Position numbers and translations under genes: made by a program. Positions 62,908 to 64,000 of a DNA stretch of 64,000 nt are shown one piece after another (the stretch's first letter is position 1; the number at the start of each line of letters is the position of its first letter). The notes below the pieces were generated by a model. It was not told the origin of the DNA and made no database searches. It worked only from the letters and a program-made list of their open reading frames with translations. This stretch comes from JBLXBZ01 sp048265185 (GTDB lineage Bacteria; Pseudomonadota; Alphaproteobacteria; Rhizobiales; Stappiaceae), in NCBI GenBank assembly GCA_048265185.1, contig JBLXBZ010000003.1, forward strand, positions 372,001 to 436,000, in the 5' to 3' direction.

Positions 62908-64000
62908 TTAGTTAGAGTTGGTGTTTCGCGGTGAATCAACGGCTTGTCCGCCAATCGCTGCCAATGCTTCGGGCGTATCCAGATCAAGTCTTGCGCCAAA
63001 GCCAATTTCAACCATTTTTACATGATCGGCGTCGCGCTGAACGATATGTTTGGCTCCTTGATCGCCTTCCAGCATACGAAGTTCGTCGAGGTAATTTCTG
63101 CTGAAGAGAACGGGGTTGGCTCGTTGCCCCTCAGACGCGGCGACAATAATGCTGCGCTCATCCTCCGGGTCCATGGCTTCGATTAAAGCGTCGATGGAGG
63201 GCGCATCGATGGAGGGCATGTCTCCCAGTAGGAACATGACGCCGTCCACATCGTGGGGGAGGGCGGTGAGCGCGGCGCGAATGGAGCTCGCAATTCCTTC
63301 TCTGTGGTCAGGGTTATGGACAAGCAGCAGATCGAGATCTTTGACTGCTGCGGCGACGTTGTTGGCCATATGGCCCGTGACTAGGAGCACTGAGGTTAAC
63401 CGGCTGTCGCAGGCATGGCGCGCCGCCCGGTGAATGAGCGGTTCTCCATCCAGTAGGCACAAAAGCTTGTTGGGTCCTCTCATGCGCGTTGACGAGCCTG
63501 CTCCCAACAGAACGCCGGCCACTTTGGCGGGCTTTTTTAAAGGACGTGGTGGCGTTTTCCGAGGGTGAGGCCGGGCGCCGATTTCGGTCAATAGTCCGCC
63601 AACGCCCATTCCTGTGATGTCTTTTGGCGTGATCGTTTGTTCTGCGAGAAGGCGCGTCAGCACCCAGTCGAATCCGTTCTCCTTTGGGCTGCGGGCGCAG
63701 CCCGGCGCGCCCACCACCGGTTTTCCCGCCAGCGATCCAAGAACGAGTAAATTTCCCGGATCAACCGGCATTCCCAGATGGTGAATTTCGCCGCCCGCCT
63801 GTTTCACCGCCGCCGGTATTACGTCGGCCTCGTCCACTACGGCCGACGCGCCGAAGATCAAAATAAGATCCACGCCGCTTTCTATTTGTGTTTTTAATGC
63901 GCTGGCGAGTATGTCTTGATCGTGGCTGACTCGGTCTTCGCGAAAGACGGACGAGCCAGAGACGGCGAGCCGGCCTTCGGTGACGCGCCGGCTTTTGTCG
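62908..64000 (-). CDS. Molybdopterin-binding / MobA-like NTP transferase fusion, 5' end beyond window
   Basis: The frame is open from the window edge to a stop at 62908, giving 364 codons without the true start. The GTG at 63873 is internal, because residues upstream (SGSSVFREDRVSHDQDILAS) continue the domain. The first 120 or so visible residues belong to a MoeA/MogA-type molybdopterin-binding domain (LILIFGASAVVDEADVIP, VVGAPGCARSPKENGFDWVL). After about residue 155 comes a MobA/MocA-like nucleotidyltransferase: GVLLGAGSSTRMRGPNKLLCLLDG with its Gly-rich loop and Lys, LVTGHMANN, and FLLGDMPSIDAPSIDAL. Known relatives are annotated as molybdopterin-binding/glycosyltransferase family 2 fusions of about 530 residues and lie near xanthine/CO-dehydrogenase-type genes. 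Confidence 0.88.
   Translation of the reverse strand, partial: DKSRRVTEGRLAVSGSSVFREDRVSHDQDILASALKTQIESGVDLILIFGASAVVDEADVIPAAVKQAGGEIHHLGMPVDPGNLLVLGSLAGKPVVGAPGCARSPKENGFDWVLTRLLAEQTITPKDITGMGVGGLLTEIGARPHPRKTPPRPLKKPAKVAGVLLGAGSSTRMRGPNKLLCLLDGEPLIHRAARHACDSRLTSVLLVTGHMANNVAAAVKDLDLLLVHNPDHREGIASSIRAALTALPHDVDGVMFLLGDMPSIDAPSIDALIEAMDPEDERSIIVAASEGQRANPVLFSRNYLDELRMLEGDQGAKHIVQRDADHVKMVEIGFGARLDLDTPEALAAIGGQAVDSPRNTNSN

Overview
The window is a chromosomal segment of an alphaproteobacterium, most likely of the Hyphomicrobiales (Rhizobiales). The evidence is gene order and gene content: zapE-mdh-sucC-sucD-sucA-sucB-SDR-lpdA, the xerC-fsa-priA block next to atpHAGDC, an Omp19/Inh-type lipoprotein, a GcrA-like zinc protein, and a molybdopterin-binding/NTP-transferase fusion. 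A placement near Beijerinckiaceae or Methylocystaceae is only a guess. Most of the window is dense core chromosome with many 4-bp ATGA/GTGA overlaps. The exception is an AT-rich patch at about 2.8-3.5 kb.

Layout. 1-0.9 kb: a prolyl-tRNA-editing deacylase running off the left edge, and tRNA-Gly(GCC). 1.3-3.2 kb: a low-GC gene for a disordered, tyrosine-rich, repeat-containing protein, split by one in-frame amber codon and carrying a G11 tract. 3.5-6.5 kb: a translationally coupled class III CoA-transferase and ThDP-dependent enzyme. 6.6-12 kb: an FNR/FixK-type box and TPR protein, OpgC, small exported and membrane proteins, a degenerate LMW-phosphatase-like protein, a possible LexA box and an Inh lipoprotein. 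12-23.6 kb: zapE, malate dehydrogenase, succinyl-CoA synthetase and the 2-oxoglutarate dehydrogenase complex (E1, an E2 with two lipoyl domains, an SDR, E3). 23.6-28.2 kb: an EI24/CysZ-like membrane protein, DNA polymerase I with an intact proofreading motif, and an FAH-family hydrolase.

28.3-39.8 kb holds a cobalamin corrin-ring pathway of the cobalt-early (anaerobic) type: CobA, CbiX, CobI, a CbiG-CobJ fusion, CobM, CbiD, CobK, CobL (CbiE-CbiT), CobH and CobB. Together these take uroporphyrinogen III to cobyrinic acid a,c-diamide. CbiX carries a MxCxxC motif, a second cysteine cluster and a long His/Asp tail. It is preceded by a small His-containing membrane protein and a leader with three predicted hairpins. 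40-51.5 kb is an exopolysaccharide locus: WecG-type and GT4 transferases, a secreted GH5 glycanase, a Wzy-like polymerase, a Wzc-like protein with a broken Walker A, a FemAB/GNAT-like protein, GT2, a deacetylase with an altered metal site, and a Wzx flippase. 51.7-62.4 kb: a PcaF-like thiolase, XerC, fructose-6-phosphate aldolase/transaldolase, PriA and the F1 ATP synthase operon with a strong terminator. The right edge has a 69-residue GcrA-C-terminus-like protein and a molybdenum-cofactor-type fusion gene cut by the window end.

My strongest candidates for something undescribed are the amber-interrupted tandem-repeat gene at 1.3-3.2 kb and the His-rich cobalt-handling unit (structured leader, small membrane protein, His/Cys-tailed CbiX) at 33.5-35.0 kb. 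I found no CRISPR array, insertion sequence, prophage or complete defence system.
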